Shown here piece after piece: positions 35,359-47,511 of a stretch of DNA of 64,000 nt (position 1 is the stretch's first letter; each line of letters opens with the position of its first letter). Made by a program: the position numbers and the translations under genes. This stretch comes from Steromphala cineraria (Eukaryota > Mollusca > Gastropoda > Trochida > Trochidae): assembly GCA_916613615.1 (NCBI GenBank), contig OU744725.1:8910708-8974707 (forward strand). The letters run 5' to 3'. The notes beneath the pieces were generated by a model. That model made no database searches. It saw only the letters and a list, made by a program, of their open reading frames with translations, and was not told the DNA's origin.

Positions 35359-36922
35359 AGCATGGGTATACATCTCACTGTGTCTATAGCATGGGTATTC
35401 ATCTCACTGTGTCTATAGCATGGGTATTCATCTCACTGTGTCTATAGCATGGGTATTCATCTCACTGTGTCTATAGCATGGGTATTCATCTCACTGTGTA
35501 TATAGCATGGGTATTCATCTCACTGTGTCTATAGCATGGGTATTCATCTCACTGTGTCTATAGCATGGGTATTCATCTCACTGTGTCTATAGCATGGGTA
35601 TTCATCTCACTGTGTATATAGCATGGGTATACATCTCACTGTGTCTATAGCATGGGTATTCATCTCACTGTGTCTATAGCATGGGTATTCATCTCACTGT
35701 GTCTATAGCATGGGTATTCATCTCACTGTGTCTATAGCATGGGTATTCATCTCACTGTGTCTATAGCATGGGTATTCATCTCACTGTGTCTATAGCATGG
35801 GTATTCATCTCACTGTGTCTATAGCATGGGTATTCATCTCACTGTGTCTATAGCATGGGTATTCATCTCACTGTGTCTATAGCATGGGTATTCATCTCAC
35901 TGTGTCTATAGCATGGGTATTCATCTCACTGTGTCTATAGCATGGGTATTCATCTCACTGTGTCTATAGCATGGGTATTCATCTCACTGTGTCTATAGCA
36001 TGGGTATTCATCTCACTGTGTCTATAGCATGGGTATTCATCTCACTGTGTCTATAGCATGGGTATTCATCTCACTGTGTATATAGCATGGGTATTCATCT
36101 CACTGTGTCTATAGCATGGGTATTCATCTCACTGTGTCTATAGCATTGGTATTCATCTCACTGTGTCTATAGCATGGGTATTCATCTCACTGTGTCTATA
36201 GCATGGGTATTCATCTCACTGTGTCTATAGCATGGGTATTCATCTCACTGTGTATATAGCATGGGTATTCATCTCACTGTGTCTATAGCATGGGTATTCA
36301 TCTAATTGTGTCTATAGCATGGGTATTCATCTCACTGTGTATATAGCATGGGTATTCATCTCACTGTGTCTATAGCATGGGTATTCATCTCACTGTGTCT
36401 ATAGCATTGGTATTCATCTCACTGTGTCTATAGCATGGGTATTCATCTCACTGTGTCTATAGCATGGGTATTCATCTCACTGTGTATATAGCATGGGTAT
36501 TCATCTCACTGTGTCTATAGCATGGGCATTCTTCTCACTGTGTCTATAGCATGGGTATTCATCTCACTGTGTCTATAGCATGGGTATTCATCTCACTGTG
36601 TCTATAGCATGGGTATTCATCTCACTGTGTCTATAGCATGGGTATTCATCTCACTGTGTCTATAGCATGGGTATTCATCTCACTGTGTCTATAGCATGGG
36701 TATTCATCTCACTGTGTATATAGCATGGGTATTCATCTCACTGTGTCTATAGCATGGGTATTCATCTAATTGTGTCTATAGCATGGGTATTCATCTCACT
36801 GTGTATATAGCATGGGTATTCATCTCACTGTGTCTATAGCATGGGTATTCATCTCACTGTGTCTATAGCATGGGTATTCATCTCACTGTGTCTATAGCAT
36901 GGGTATTCATCTCACTGTGTCT
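35359..36922 (+). repeat. 29-bp minisatellite, about 54 copies
   Basis: Unit AGCATGGGTATTCATCTCAC + TGTGTCTAT, almost invariant. Marker variants show a superstructure: TCTAATTGTG at 36301 and 36765 (464 bp = 16 units), each followed by TGTGTATATAGC in the next unit; AGCATTGGT at 36142 and 36403 (261 bp = 9 units). There are no unique spacers, so this is a minisatellite and not a CRISPR array. Confidence 0.97.
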
Positions 36923-37199
36923 ACATCCTGGTTCTCTCATGTGTAAAAGCATTTGACACTGATACCACGCTGTAATGCTTTACGCCACGAGTAGCCTGCT
37001 GGGGTTTAATCTTTCTTTGCATCGTTACATGTCAACTAATGGGACGTTTAAGAGAGAATATCTTATGGTTCGTATAATTTCGTACTTTTAAGAAGTCTAC
37101 TCACAATTCTTGCACCTGTATACACGAGAGAAATGTTGCATTCAAAAAGAAAATTGATATTTCATACAAATATTAACCAGGAAAAGAAGTTGAGACGAC
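36923..37199. other. Unassigned sequence
   Basis: Single-copy-looking DNA between the minisatellite and the next GC-rich patch; nothing recognised. Confidence 0.3.
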
Positions 37200-37550
37200 A
37201 TGTTCACGGTAAGCAAATGTAGACCTGTAAGAGTTAAACGGTGTTTTACTCAACAATTGTCTGCATGCAGCAATGACACGTTCAGTGCAGGGAGTTCTCC
37301 AAGCTCCACCACAGGGCCGAGAGTACGGAGTCGGACGGAGAGAGGTGCTCAAGAGCTAACTCCGAGGCTAGCTAGACGGGATAGAACGCCAGTTGCACTC
37401 GGACACTAGAATTGATCGAGTCGAGTCGAGTCGTTCATGACACAGTTTCTCCTGTTATCAGCGGCTCGTCAGATCTTTCACTGCATTGTGATTGCTGTAG
37501 GTAGTGCTATTCTCTTGCGGGGATTCTTTATTCTGGATTTACTTACTTCT
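37200..37550 (+). other. Candidate non-coding exon ending in a strong splice donor
   Basis: GC-rich and CpG-rich patch (37265-37435, with CGAGTCGAGTCGAGTCG at 37415) followed by ACTTCTT|GTAAGTATA with the donor near 37551. It resembles the 26.1-kb patch in composition and in its exit signal. The plus-strand frame 37200-37409 has no recognised features. It may be an alternative 5' UTR exon. Confidence 0.22.
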
Positions 37551-39265
37551 TGTAAGTATATAACCATGATTTTTTATCTATACTACTCTGATTTCGTGAA
37601 CGCTTTCTGATGCATGTTTAATTTTTATACAAAATTTAGTTATTATGCATTTCCTTGTTTACTATTTGTGATATTGTCGTCAAGCTTTTACATGTAAACG
37701 ATGACACTATGAATTAATATTTTTTGGTATTCTGTCGTCTGGAATTCACTGGTATTAATATGTGTTATTGTTAGTAGTGCAGTTATTTTATATTCAAAAC
37801 ACGAGTTAACTTATAATACAATCCCTGGTATTACATGTACACTTGTGGTATTGTCTATATTCATTTACATCTACCCCCATGACAGTTATGATATATAGTA
37901 TATCTATAGTTGTTATGCAAATACGTTCATCAATATCTGAATATTGTCATATACGTCCAGTGACAGTGAGGAAACTTTATTATGTCATTACATTTGTGGA
38001 AATGTAGGAACTGACAATGCCTTTCATTTGTATGTGTGTGGCTTTTCTGTTGAAGTTATGGAAGTAAGCGTGTTATCTTTGTTACCTTGTCACTTGGCGT
38101 GTTTTTGCATCGAGGGACAAGTATTAAACACTTATTGTAATAGGTCTCAAGATGTCATTTAGAAAACATATAGAATAATTTCTACATTCACCTGTATCAA
38201 TTGTAGTGTGTCTAGATCGATGAAGTAGTATTTCGGCCATAGCTTACCTTTGTAAACATATGCGTTGACGTCATTCAGGAGTACATTCACCAGTAGATAT
38301 GTCATTGCCCTTGTGTATGTTCCAGAATTAATTACAATGTGATGCTATGTGCGTGAATATGAAGGACAATTCAGATATGTAACTCAAAACTCCTTTTGGT
38401 TTTCTTTTCTGTGTTTGCTATCTAAATTGTCACATGAATAATTATGCAACAAGCGTTTATAAACACTCTAATATTTCCCTTGTGCTCGCAACGTTAAAGA
38501 TGTATCAGTTGTTTTCTGGTTTAAACTTCAGGATAATATTTTCACGATTTAAGGTTAATAGATATATATGATCCTTTTAAGTTTCGCAAGGAGATAGTAA
38601 ACTGTCAGAATCTTTCTCTTTTGAATTCACCCTGTTGGGAAGAGATAAAAACTCCATTCAACTTAGTTCAGATATATAATAAATACCCATTCCTCTCTTT
38701 AGCATTTCAACTATAGCATGTAACTAAGATGTTTGCATTTCATTCAATCTTCTAAGCTTTTTGTTCGTTTAAATTTAATGGTGTGGGATACACGTTACAC
38801 CTAGAGCCCTACAGTTTAGATCTCCCCAATAGGCACTGTCATACTAACAGCATTATGGTATATGTGTATTTCATTTTAAAATGCATTTGGGATTCACATC
38901 TCATAGTGAAGGTTCCAGACACAAACAACCATAGGTATATCCAATGCGTGGAGAAATAGTAATCCTGCATGTTAGACACTTCAAACGCAGTTTTTATTTA
39001 CTTTATTTCGGGAAGTGCCCACAAAGGAAAAGCTAACGGCATGTCCATTCATAACGAAATAGTGATTCAGCATACATCGAGGAAACTACTCGTACACATG
39101 TTTATGTGTTCATAGTGTGTAAGATTCTAAACTCCTTAAGATCTCGACCTTTTGATAATGTTTTAGCTCTCCAATTCAAATTCTTTATTGATTCAAAATA
39201 CTCAGAGCGCAAATGGTTTATCCACTTATTCAGAAAATAGTGACCCAGCATGACATACCAAAGAA
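37551..39265. other. Intergenic or intronic, nothing recognised
   Basis: About 1.7 kb of AT-rich DNA with no coding, RNA or transposon signal. Confidence 0.4.
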
Positions 39266-39364
39266 GTAGTAGTAGTAGTAGTGGTAGTAGTAGTAGTAGT
39301 AGTGGTAGTAGTAGTAGTGGTAGTAGTAGTAGTGGTAGTAGTAGTAGTGGTAGTGGTAGTAGTG

Positions 39365-39398
<34 letters not shown>

Positions 39399-39460
39399 TG
39401 GTAGTAGTAGTGGTAGTGGTAGTGGCAGTGGTAGTAGTGGTAGTGGTAGTGGTAGTAGTG

Positions 39461-39491
<31 letters not shown>

Positions 39492-39655
39492 TGGTAGTGG
39501 TAGTGGTAGTGGTAGTGGTAGTGGTTGTAGTAGTAGTATAGGTAGTAGTAGTAGTGGTAGTAGTAGTAGTGGTAGTAGTAGTAGTAGTAGCACCAGTAGG
39601 AGTAGTAGTAGTAGTGGTAGTAGTAGTAGTGGTAGTAGTAGTAGTAGTAGTAGTG

Positions 39656-39689
<34 letters not shown>

Positions 39690-39712
39690 TAGTAGTGGAA
39701 GTAGTAGTAGTG

Positions 39713-39743
<31 letters not shown>

Positions 39744-40083
39744 CACCAGTAGGAGTAGTAGTAGTAATAATAGTAGTAGATGAAATAATAATAGTAGTAG
39801 TAGTATTAGTAGTAATAGTGGTAGTGGTAGTGGTAGTGGTAGTAGTAGTAGTAGTAGTAGTAATAGTAGTAGTGGTAGTAGTAGTGGTAGTGGTAGTAGT
39901 ATTAGAAGTAATAGTAGTAGTGGTAGTGGTTGTGGTAGTGGTAGTAGTAGTAGTATTAGTAGTAATAGTAGTAGTGGTAGTAGTAGTTGTAGTGGTAGTG
40001 GTAGTAGTATTATTAGTAATAGTAGTAGTGGTAGTGGCAGTGGTTGTGGTAGTAGTTGTAGTAGCAGTAAGAGTAGTAGTAGA
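39266..40083 (+). repeat. Imperfect trinucleotide array (AGT/GGT)n, about 0.8 kb
   Basis: Runs of TAGTAG alternate with GTGGTA; interruptions such as AGCACCAGTAGGAG (twice, 39589 and 39742) and AATAATAG mark internal duplication. Open frames across it read poly-Ser/Gly, poly-Val and poly-Leu/Pro and are artefacts. Confidence 0.97.
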
Positions 40084-40998
40084 TTAACCACGGGAATTAC
40101 CCGAATATGGAAATAATGGAAAATATAGTCACAATATAATCTCTAATTGACAATGAATTTTATTTTGCAATTTTTGTTCAAGACTGAATGAAATGTTCAT
40201 GTTGCAACTATATATACCTTTTCATATACTTGTATCAAATCAATTTCTATATGTCATTTAAGATTTCTTTCCATTTAAGCTGATTTTCAAACAATCACTT
40301 GTCATTTTCATATTATCATTTACCCTCAGTGTCCAAATTTCAATAAGATCATATGTAACAAGTATATCCACTGAATAGGTCAGGTGGGGTCTTGTGTAAC
40401 AGTATTCTTCTTTATTAAGTAAATAAGAAATTGTTGCTGAATCTGTTCTGATCCTCGACTCATGTAGGCCTCTATTCCCTCTATAAACCAACTTCACCTC
40501 TAGGTAAGTGCATCATCTTTGAGTTTTTGTAGAATTTTTGGCATGTAGAAGTTTTGTCTTAACAGGTTTTATATCAGGTCAACACATTGGTCTGGCCCTT
40601 AAAGGTGTTATAATAGGTCAACAGTGTGACCTACTTCAACACCTACTGATCTAAATTTCTTTAGATTGGACAGTTAAGGTTTCATGACCTTTTACTGACC
40701 TGACGTCACTCGAGTGGTGAAATATCATATCGGCACTCAGTAATAACGAGAAAGATTACACTACGTACTGTAGCCAGAAAGAGAATATCTCACTGATAGA
40801 TATGTTTATCAATCATATAAACATGATAATATACTCACTGCGTTATGAAATAGTGGCCCTACAGAACTTATGGGGTGTTGGTGTGTCTTTAATGAAGACT
40901 TCAATTACCTGTTATCGATTTACACTTCGGAGAAACCTTTCCACATGCAGGCACTCAGAAAGTTATTGGTATACTAGTAAATCAACGACAGGAAGACC
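40084..40998. other. Intergenic, nothing recognised
   Basis: AT-rich. The plus-strand frame entering the following array begins at about 40802 but shows no domain or signal peptide. Confidence 0.35.
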
Positions 40999-43636
40999 CT
41001 CAACATCAGAAATCTTACCGCCTCTCTTGCTAAGCTTCATGAGTTCTACATCCTCACCATCAGAAATCTTACCGCTTCTCTTGCTAAGCTTTATGAGTTC
41101 TACATCCTCACCATCAGAAATCTTACCGCTTCTCTTGCTAAGCTTCATGAGTTCTACACCCTCAACATCAGAAATCTTACCGCTTCTCTTGCTAAGCTTC
41201 ATGAGTTCTACATCCTCACCATCAGAAATCTTACCGCTTCTCTTGCTAAGCTTCATGAGTTCTACATCCTCAACATCAGAAATCTTACCGCTTCTCTTGC
41301 TAAGCTTCATGAGTTCTACATCCTCAACATCAGAAATCTTACCGCCTCTCTTGCTAAGCTTCATGAGTTCTACATCCTCAACATCAGAAATCTTACCGCT
41401 TCTCTTGCTAAGCTTCATGAGTTCTACATCCTCACCATCAGAAATCTTACCGCCTCTCTTGCTAAGCTTCATGAGTTCTACACCCTCAACATCAGAAATC
41501 TTACCGCTTCTCTTGCTAAGCTTCATGAGTTCTACATCCTCACCATCAGAAATCTTACCGCTTCTCTTGCTAAGCTTCATGAGTTCTACATCCTCAACAT
41601 CAGAAATCTTACCGCCTCTCTTGCTAAGCTTCATGAGTTCTACATCCTCAACATCAGAAATCTTACCGCCTCTCTTGCTAAGCTTCATGAGTTCTACATC
41701 CTCACCATCAGAAATCTTACCGCCTCTCTTGCTAAGCTTCATGAGTTCTACATCCTCACCATCAGAAATCTTACCGCTTCTCTTGCTAAGCTTCATGATA
41801 ACACCCTCAACATCAGAAATCTTACCGCCTCTCTTGCTAAGCTTCATGAGTTCTACATCCTCACCATCAGAAATCTTACCGCTTCTCTTGCTAAGCTTCA
41901 TGAGTTCTACATCCTCACCATCAGAAATCTTACCGCCTCTCTTGCTAAGCTTCATGAGTTCTACATCCTCACCATCAGAAATCTTACCGCTTCTCTTGCT
42001 AAGCTTCATGAGTTCTACACCCTCAACATCAGAAATCTTACCGTTTCTCTTGCTAAGCTTCATGAGTTCTACATCTTCACCATCAGAAATCTTACCGCCT
42101 CTCTTGCTAAGCTTCATGAGTTCTACATCCTCACCATCAGAAATCTTACCGCTTCTCTTGCTAAGCTTCATGAGTTCTACATCCTCACCATCAGAAATCT
42201 TACCGCTTCTCTTGCTAAGCTTCATGAGTTCTACACCCTCAACATTAGAAATCTTACCGCCTCTCTTGCTAAGCTTCATGAGTTCTACATCCTCACCATC
42301 AGAAATCTTACCGCTTCTCTTGCTAAGCTTCATGAGTTCTACACCCTCAACATCAGAAATCTTACCGCTTCTCTTGCTAAGCTTCATGAGTTCTACATCC
42401 TCACCATCAGAAATCTTACCGCTTCTCTTGCTAAGCTTCATGAGTTCTACACCCTCAACATCAGAAATCTTACCGCTTCTCTTGCTAAGCTTCATGAGTT
42501 CTACATCCTCAACATCAGAAATCTTACCGCCTCTCTTGCTAAGCTTCATGAGTTCTACACCCTCAACATCAGAAATCTTACCGCTTCTCTTGCTAAGCTT
42601 CATGAGTTCTACATCCTCACCATCAGAAATCTTACCGCTTCTCTTGCTAAGCTTCATGAGTTCTACACCCTCAACATCAGAAATCTTACCGCTTCTCTTG
42701 CTAAGCTTCATGAGTTCTACATCCTCACCATCAGAAATCTTACCGCTTCTCTTGCTAAGCTTCATGAGTTCTACACCCTCAACATCAGAAATCTTACCGC
42801 TTCTCTTGCTAAGCTTCATAAGTTCTACATCCTCAACATCAGAAATCTTACCGCTTCTCTTGCTAAGCTTCATGAGTTCTACACCCTCAACATCAGAAAT
42901 CTTACCGCCTCTCTTGCTAAGCTTCATGAGTTCTACATCCTCACCATCAGAAATCTTACCGCTTCTCTTGCTAAGCTTCATGAGTTCTACACCCTCAACA
43001 TCAGAAATCATACCGCCTCACTTGCTAAGCTTCATGAGTTCTACACCCTCACCATCAGAAATCTTACCGCTTCTCTTGCTAAGCTTCATGAGTTCTACAT
43101 CCTCACCATCAGAAATCTTACCGCTTCTCTTGCTAAGCTTCATGAGTTCTACACCCTCAACATCAGAAATCTTACCGCTTCTCTTGCTAAGCTTCATGAG
43201 TTCTACACCCTCAACATCAGAAATCTTACCGCTTCTCTTGCTAAGCTTCATGAGTTCTACACCCTCAACATCAGAAATCTTACCGCCTCTCTTGCTAAGC
43301 TTCATGAGTTCTACATCCTCACCATCAGAAATCTTACCGCTTCTCTTGCTAAGCTTCATGAGTTCTACATCCTCAACATCAGAAATCTTACCGCTTCTCT
43401 TGCTAAGCTTCATGAGTTCTACATCCTCACCATCAGAAATCTTACCGCTTCTCTTGCTAAGCTTCATGAGTTCTACACCCTCAACATCAGAAATCTTACC
43501 GCTTCTCTTGCTAAGCTTCATGAGTTCTACATCCTCACCATCAGAAATCTTACCGCTTCTCTTGCTAAGCTTCATGAGTTCTACACCCTCAACATCAGAA
43601 ATCTTACCGCCTCTCTTGCTAAGCTTCATGAGTTCA
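40999..43636. repeat. 54-bp minisatellite, about 49 copies, open on both strands
   Basis: Each unit carries CAGAAATCTTACCGCTTCTC and a HindIII site (AAGCTT) repeating every 54 bp from 41032 to 43621. Three common variable sites occur (CCT/CTT, TCC/CCC, CCA/ACA). The only length change I found is a 3-bp deletion near 41798, so the frame is kept throughout. Plus-strand reading: SEILPLLLLSFMSSTS repeats. Minus-strand reading: KRSGKISDGEDVELMKLS repeats with dibasic KR in every unit, interrupted by one TGA near 43015. The common variants are nonsynonymous on both strands, so neither reading shows purifying selection. Confidence 0.95.
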
Positions 43637-43962
43637 TTACACCCTCCAACAATCAAACCTTGTGAAGTATGCAAGTATGTAAAAGGGTAAAGGTGTATAT
43701 CAAAAGTCTTTACAGGCGAATGAGGTTGTGTTGATCCTAAATATGGCCCTTCATATGTTCACAAATGATAAATGATAGGCGTTTGGAGTGCAGTAGGACA
43801 GGAATGCGCTTTCAAACCGTGAAATGTGAAATCTTTGCAAAATTACAACAACAAATATCTCAATGTGATTTGCGAATTAAGAGTGTTATCTTTTATTTGA
43901 TGTCACTATGTGTGCGAAGCTGTGTATTGTTATTTCAAAGTAATAATAATCCCTATTTTACT
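43637..43962. other. Intergenic, nothing recognised
   Basis: AT-rich with no signal. Confidence 0.35.
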
Positions 43963-44031
43963 CTCATGATAAGAATTTCGTTTTATTCCCATGATAAGAA
44001 TTTCGTTTTATTTCCATGATAAGAATTTCGG
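43963..44031 (+). repeat. About 25-bp tandem repeat, 3 copies
   Basis: CATGATAAGAATTTCGTTTT plus ATTCC recurs three times. Confidence 0.85.
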
Positions 44032-44301
44032 CTCTTTTCGTGAAGAAAGTAAATGTATCATCTTACATTAATGTCACTTGAAATGCGTGTCGTCATGGTT
44101 AGACACTTGTACTCGAAATATCGGGCTGCTGTCATGAAGATAGCATAGCCTTGAATGCGAATGATTCACATGCACGATATCAATGATACATCATATTGTA
44201 GCAGATGATGTATCATTCCATATATCATATAATAGATTTGTTTGATAATGTACCCTTATACCCCTACGATATAATTGTCACTATTTTCGTTTATGGCGAT
44301 A

Positions 44302-44389
44302 ATACAATACGATACGATACGATACGATACAATACAATACAATACAATACAATACAATACAATACAATACAATACAATATAATATAATA
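44302..44389 (+). repeat. Pentanucleotide microsatellite (AATAC)n with GATAC variants
   Basis: ACAATACGATACGATACGAT passes into AATACAATACAATAC and then AATATAATATAATAT. Confidence 0.95.
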
Positions 44390-44860
44390 TATGCTACACC
44401 TACGATATAACTACTCTAGTACCTGTTTATCTTGTTGATACCCACAGTTATCTTGAGTTCACCACTATTTGTCTAAAAGGTCCACGTGAACGATTTGTTC
44501 TCGGATTGACCTTGTTGACGGTAAGAGAACTGACACTTAATCAATTTCATGGTCCCCCTTGTCCGTCTTGTCGATCTTTGTTTAAACTGTGTTTCAGTCC
44601 AGCTGTACCTATTACCGTATTTTCTGCAATTCTTTCCTTTTAACTTTTATCTTTTAGGTTTAAACATCATAATTCCTTGTGATGTTTAGGTGGAATTTGT
44701 TGTTACTGTATGTTTTAATGATTATCCGATATTAGAATATTTACTGAAGTGAAAGGTAAAATGTATTTAGTTTTTGTAATTACAAAATCCAAGACCGCTA
44801 CATAAGTGCATACATGTATAGTTTTTACGTCTACCATATGTCTACATGCCTTCAAGTATT
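44390..44860. other. Intergenic, nothing recognised
   Basis: AT-rich with no signal. Confidence 0.3.
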
Positions 44861-44861
44861 T

Positions 44862-45440
44862 CAACACATACTGTTCATACGTATACTGCTATGGTTTCAT
44901 AGGTATATTGCTTTGGTTAATACGTATACTATATAGCTTCATATACATACTGTATTGGTTTATACGTATACTGCATTGGTTCATATTGATACTGTATTGG
45001 TTTGTACGTATACTGCATTGGTTCAAATAAATACTGTATTGGTTCATACGTATACTGCATAACTTCATACGTATACTGCATAACTTCATACGTATACTGC
45101 ATAACTTCATACGTATACTGCATTGGTTCATATGTATAGTGCATTTGTTCATATGTAAATTGCATTTGTTCATACTAATACTTCAGTGGTTCAAACGTAA
45201 ACCACAGTGATTCATATGTTCACTGCATTGTTTTAAGGAATACTGTATTTATTCATACGTAAACTGCATTGGCTCATACGTAAACTGCATTGGCTCATAC
45301 GTAAACTGCATTGGCTCATACGTAAACTGCATTGGTTAATATGTATACACAAATGGTTCATACAGTATATGTACTGCCAGGTATTCAAGCGAATACTGTC
45401 TTAGTTTATGCGTATACTGCATGGTTCATACGTTAACTGC
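44862..45440 (+). repeat. 21-bp tandem repeat, about 27 copies, graded
   Basis: The unit around TTCATACGTATACTGCATTG is most regular at 45040-45130 and drifts toward CGTAAACTGCATTGGCTCAT at 45255-45340. Each unit carries the palindrome ATACGTAT or a derivative. The seven-codon periodic frames it creates (MQYTYEV-like) are not considered genes. Confidence 0.9.
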
Positions 45441-45720
45441 AATAGTTCATGGATTTCAAGTTTCTATGTCAATAGCAATGGGTTCATTAAGTTGATGGTT
45501 GCAATTGCCTTATAGGCCGTACTGGTAAGCTTACATCTGTAGAAAAACTCACAACATATCGTAACTATGAGCTGAAACGTTGTTATTTTCATAGTAGTAT
45601 ATAGGGGTCAATCTCATCCAACATTTGCAGCCAGTTGCATCCTTGAAAGTTATATGGATGGATGACGTCACAGATCAAAGTTTACATAAATACTTGACAT
45701 CACAGGTTAAATTTAATATA

Positions 45721-45808
45721 TAGAGAAGGAGCAGGAGCAGAGGAGAAGAGCAGAGGATCAGGAGCAGGAGCAGAGGTAGAGGAGGAGAGGAGAAGACGAA
45801 GAAGAGGA
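45721..45808 (+). repeat. Purine-rich AGGAGC/AGAGG tract
   Basis: Imperfect hexamers such as GGAGCAGGAGCAGAGG just inside the left terminal repeat. Confidence 0.8.
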
Positions 45809-45892
45809 TTCTTCGAATCGGTATTTCTGGCTATTTCAGCCTGTTAACTGATCAACATTATGCTACCAAAATCTGAATAAATGTAGAACAGG

Positions 45893-46008
45893 GGGCCCTT
45901 TCACAAAGCAACCTTTACTAAGGTTAACCTTAATTCCCATTCTTTAACATTGGGCTAAGGTTACCTTAGTGACTTACGATCACCTTAGTGCTTTGTGAAA
46001 GGGAGCCC
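45893..46008. mobile_element. Small MITE (about 116 bp)
   Basis: Ends GGGCCCTTTCACAAAGCA and TGCTTTGTGAAAGGGAGCCC are inverted repeats with a 1-2 base difference. The interior is itself partly palindromic (CTAAGGTTAACCTTA, CTAAGGTTACCTTAG). Nested in the 3.3-kb element. Confidence 0.8.
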
Positions 46009-46308
46009 AGAGCAAAAAATAACTGATCATTCAAAATATATTTCCAAATCCAGTTCTAGGCAATGTTTATTCATACAGATCATGCAGTGTTCGGGTGTAA
46101 TTGTCATAGCTGGAAATAAACTATCTATTTATCTATCTGAGGGTCACCCCTTTTAAAAACCCGACCCGAGTCTGTGGTCGAGGTATGGCTTGTCTTTTGA
46201 CAGTTCATTTTAATTCACACATTTAATTTTCACATTCACATATTATAATCACTAGAAATACATTCATGTCTTTGGTTAAATTAATTGTATATTAATACAA
46301 GGCAAAAG

Positions 46309-47511
46309 TGAGCGCAGCTCACATACCCCCACCTGTAGTTTGACCGCCTTTCTTTGACGAAAATAGTAAAAAGTCATATGTTCTGATAAGTCCTAGGATT
46401 GTTACCGTTTTTTTCCATCACATGATATAGAAAATAACATTAAAATTTAATTTGTCTGAATAGGTGTGAACTGGTATAACTATCGTTATAAATGTTTTTC
46501 AACAAACTCTCACCTTCCATTCAGTTCCATGTAGGTCAATTTATATTCCAATATATGTATTCTTTGCAGTGGTATCAACATTCCAATATATGTATTCTTT
46601 GCAGTGGTAACAATATCAGTCATGTTCTATGTTCATACAGTGTCCATATGAGTATCACAATAGGTCACAATCCCTTTCTTTTGGTTACTTCCCAAAAGAT
46701 AACTTGAAGTCAAAACAGTCACATTTACTATGTTTATACGGTATGTTTGTCATTAGGAAATATATTTACAAGCTTGATCCTCAACCTACTGTTTTCGGAC
46801 TGTTTTGGTTCAAAATTTCAAAAATTATTTGAATTTTGGAATTAAAACCCCTAAAAGGCACAAAAGCATCATATAGGTTAATTACTGCCATACCAAGTTT
46901 GAAAATTCCAAGTGATATAGTTTTTAAATTATGCTCCGGAAACGAGACAAAGTCCAGAAATCGGACGGTTTTTGGTCAAAATTTCAAAAATTATTTGAAC
47001 GTTGGATGTGAAACCCCTAAAAGGCACAACAGCATCAAGTAGGCTACTGCCATACCAAATTTGAAGTTTCCAAGTGGTATAGTTTTTTAATTATGCCCCG
47101 GAAACGAGACAAAGTCCAGAAATCGGACGGTTTTTGGTCAAAATTTCAAAGATTATTTGATCGTTGGAGGTGAAACCCCTAAAAGGCACAACAGCATCAT
47201 GTAGGCTACTGCCATACCAAATTTGAAGTTTCCAAGTGGTATAGTTTTTTAATTATGCTCCGGAAACGAGACAAAGTCCAGAAATTGGACGGTTTTTGGT
47301 CAAAATTTCAAAAATTATTTGAACGTTGTAGGTGAAACCCCTAAAAGGCACAAAAGCATCATATAGGCTACTGCCATACAAAATTTGAAGTTTCTAAGTG
47401 GTATAGTTTTAGAGCAATGCTCCGGAAACAATTTCGGACGGACGCACGCACGGACGGACGGACGGACACGCGGAGCGCTATATACCCCCGACTACGTCGT
47501 AGCCGGGGTAT
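46309..47511 (+). repeat. 1.2-kb interspersed repeat with hairpin termini and 162-bp internal repeats
   Basis: It starts with hairpin GTGAGCGCAGCTCAC followed by ATACCCCC and ends with TATACCCCCGACTACGTCGT + AGCCGGGGTATA, another hairpin. Between about 46795 and 47425 a 162-bp unit recurs about 3.9 times (GACGGTTTTTGGTC at 46964, 47126 and 47288). A GGAC/GCAC microsatellite (47438-47473) precedes the end. Open frames in the 162-bp units contain stops and show no domain. Nested in the 3.3-kb element. Confidence 0.8.

Noticed and set aside
35359..36922. CRISPR-like regular 29-bp repeat
   Set aside because: Contiguous repeats without unique spacers in a eukaryotic genome; it is a minisatellite.
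39102..40091. Poly-Leu/Pro, poly-Ser/Gly and poly-Val frames
   Set aside because: Artefacts of the AGT/GGT trinucleotide array in all frames.
40802..43690. 962-codon plus-strand frame as a real leucine/serine-rich protein
   Set aside because: Almost all of it is the 54-bp array; the 5' part has no signal peptide or domain, and the opposite strand is equally open.
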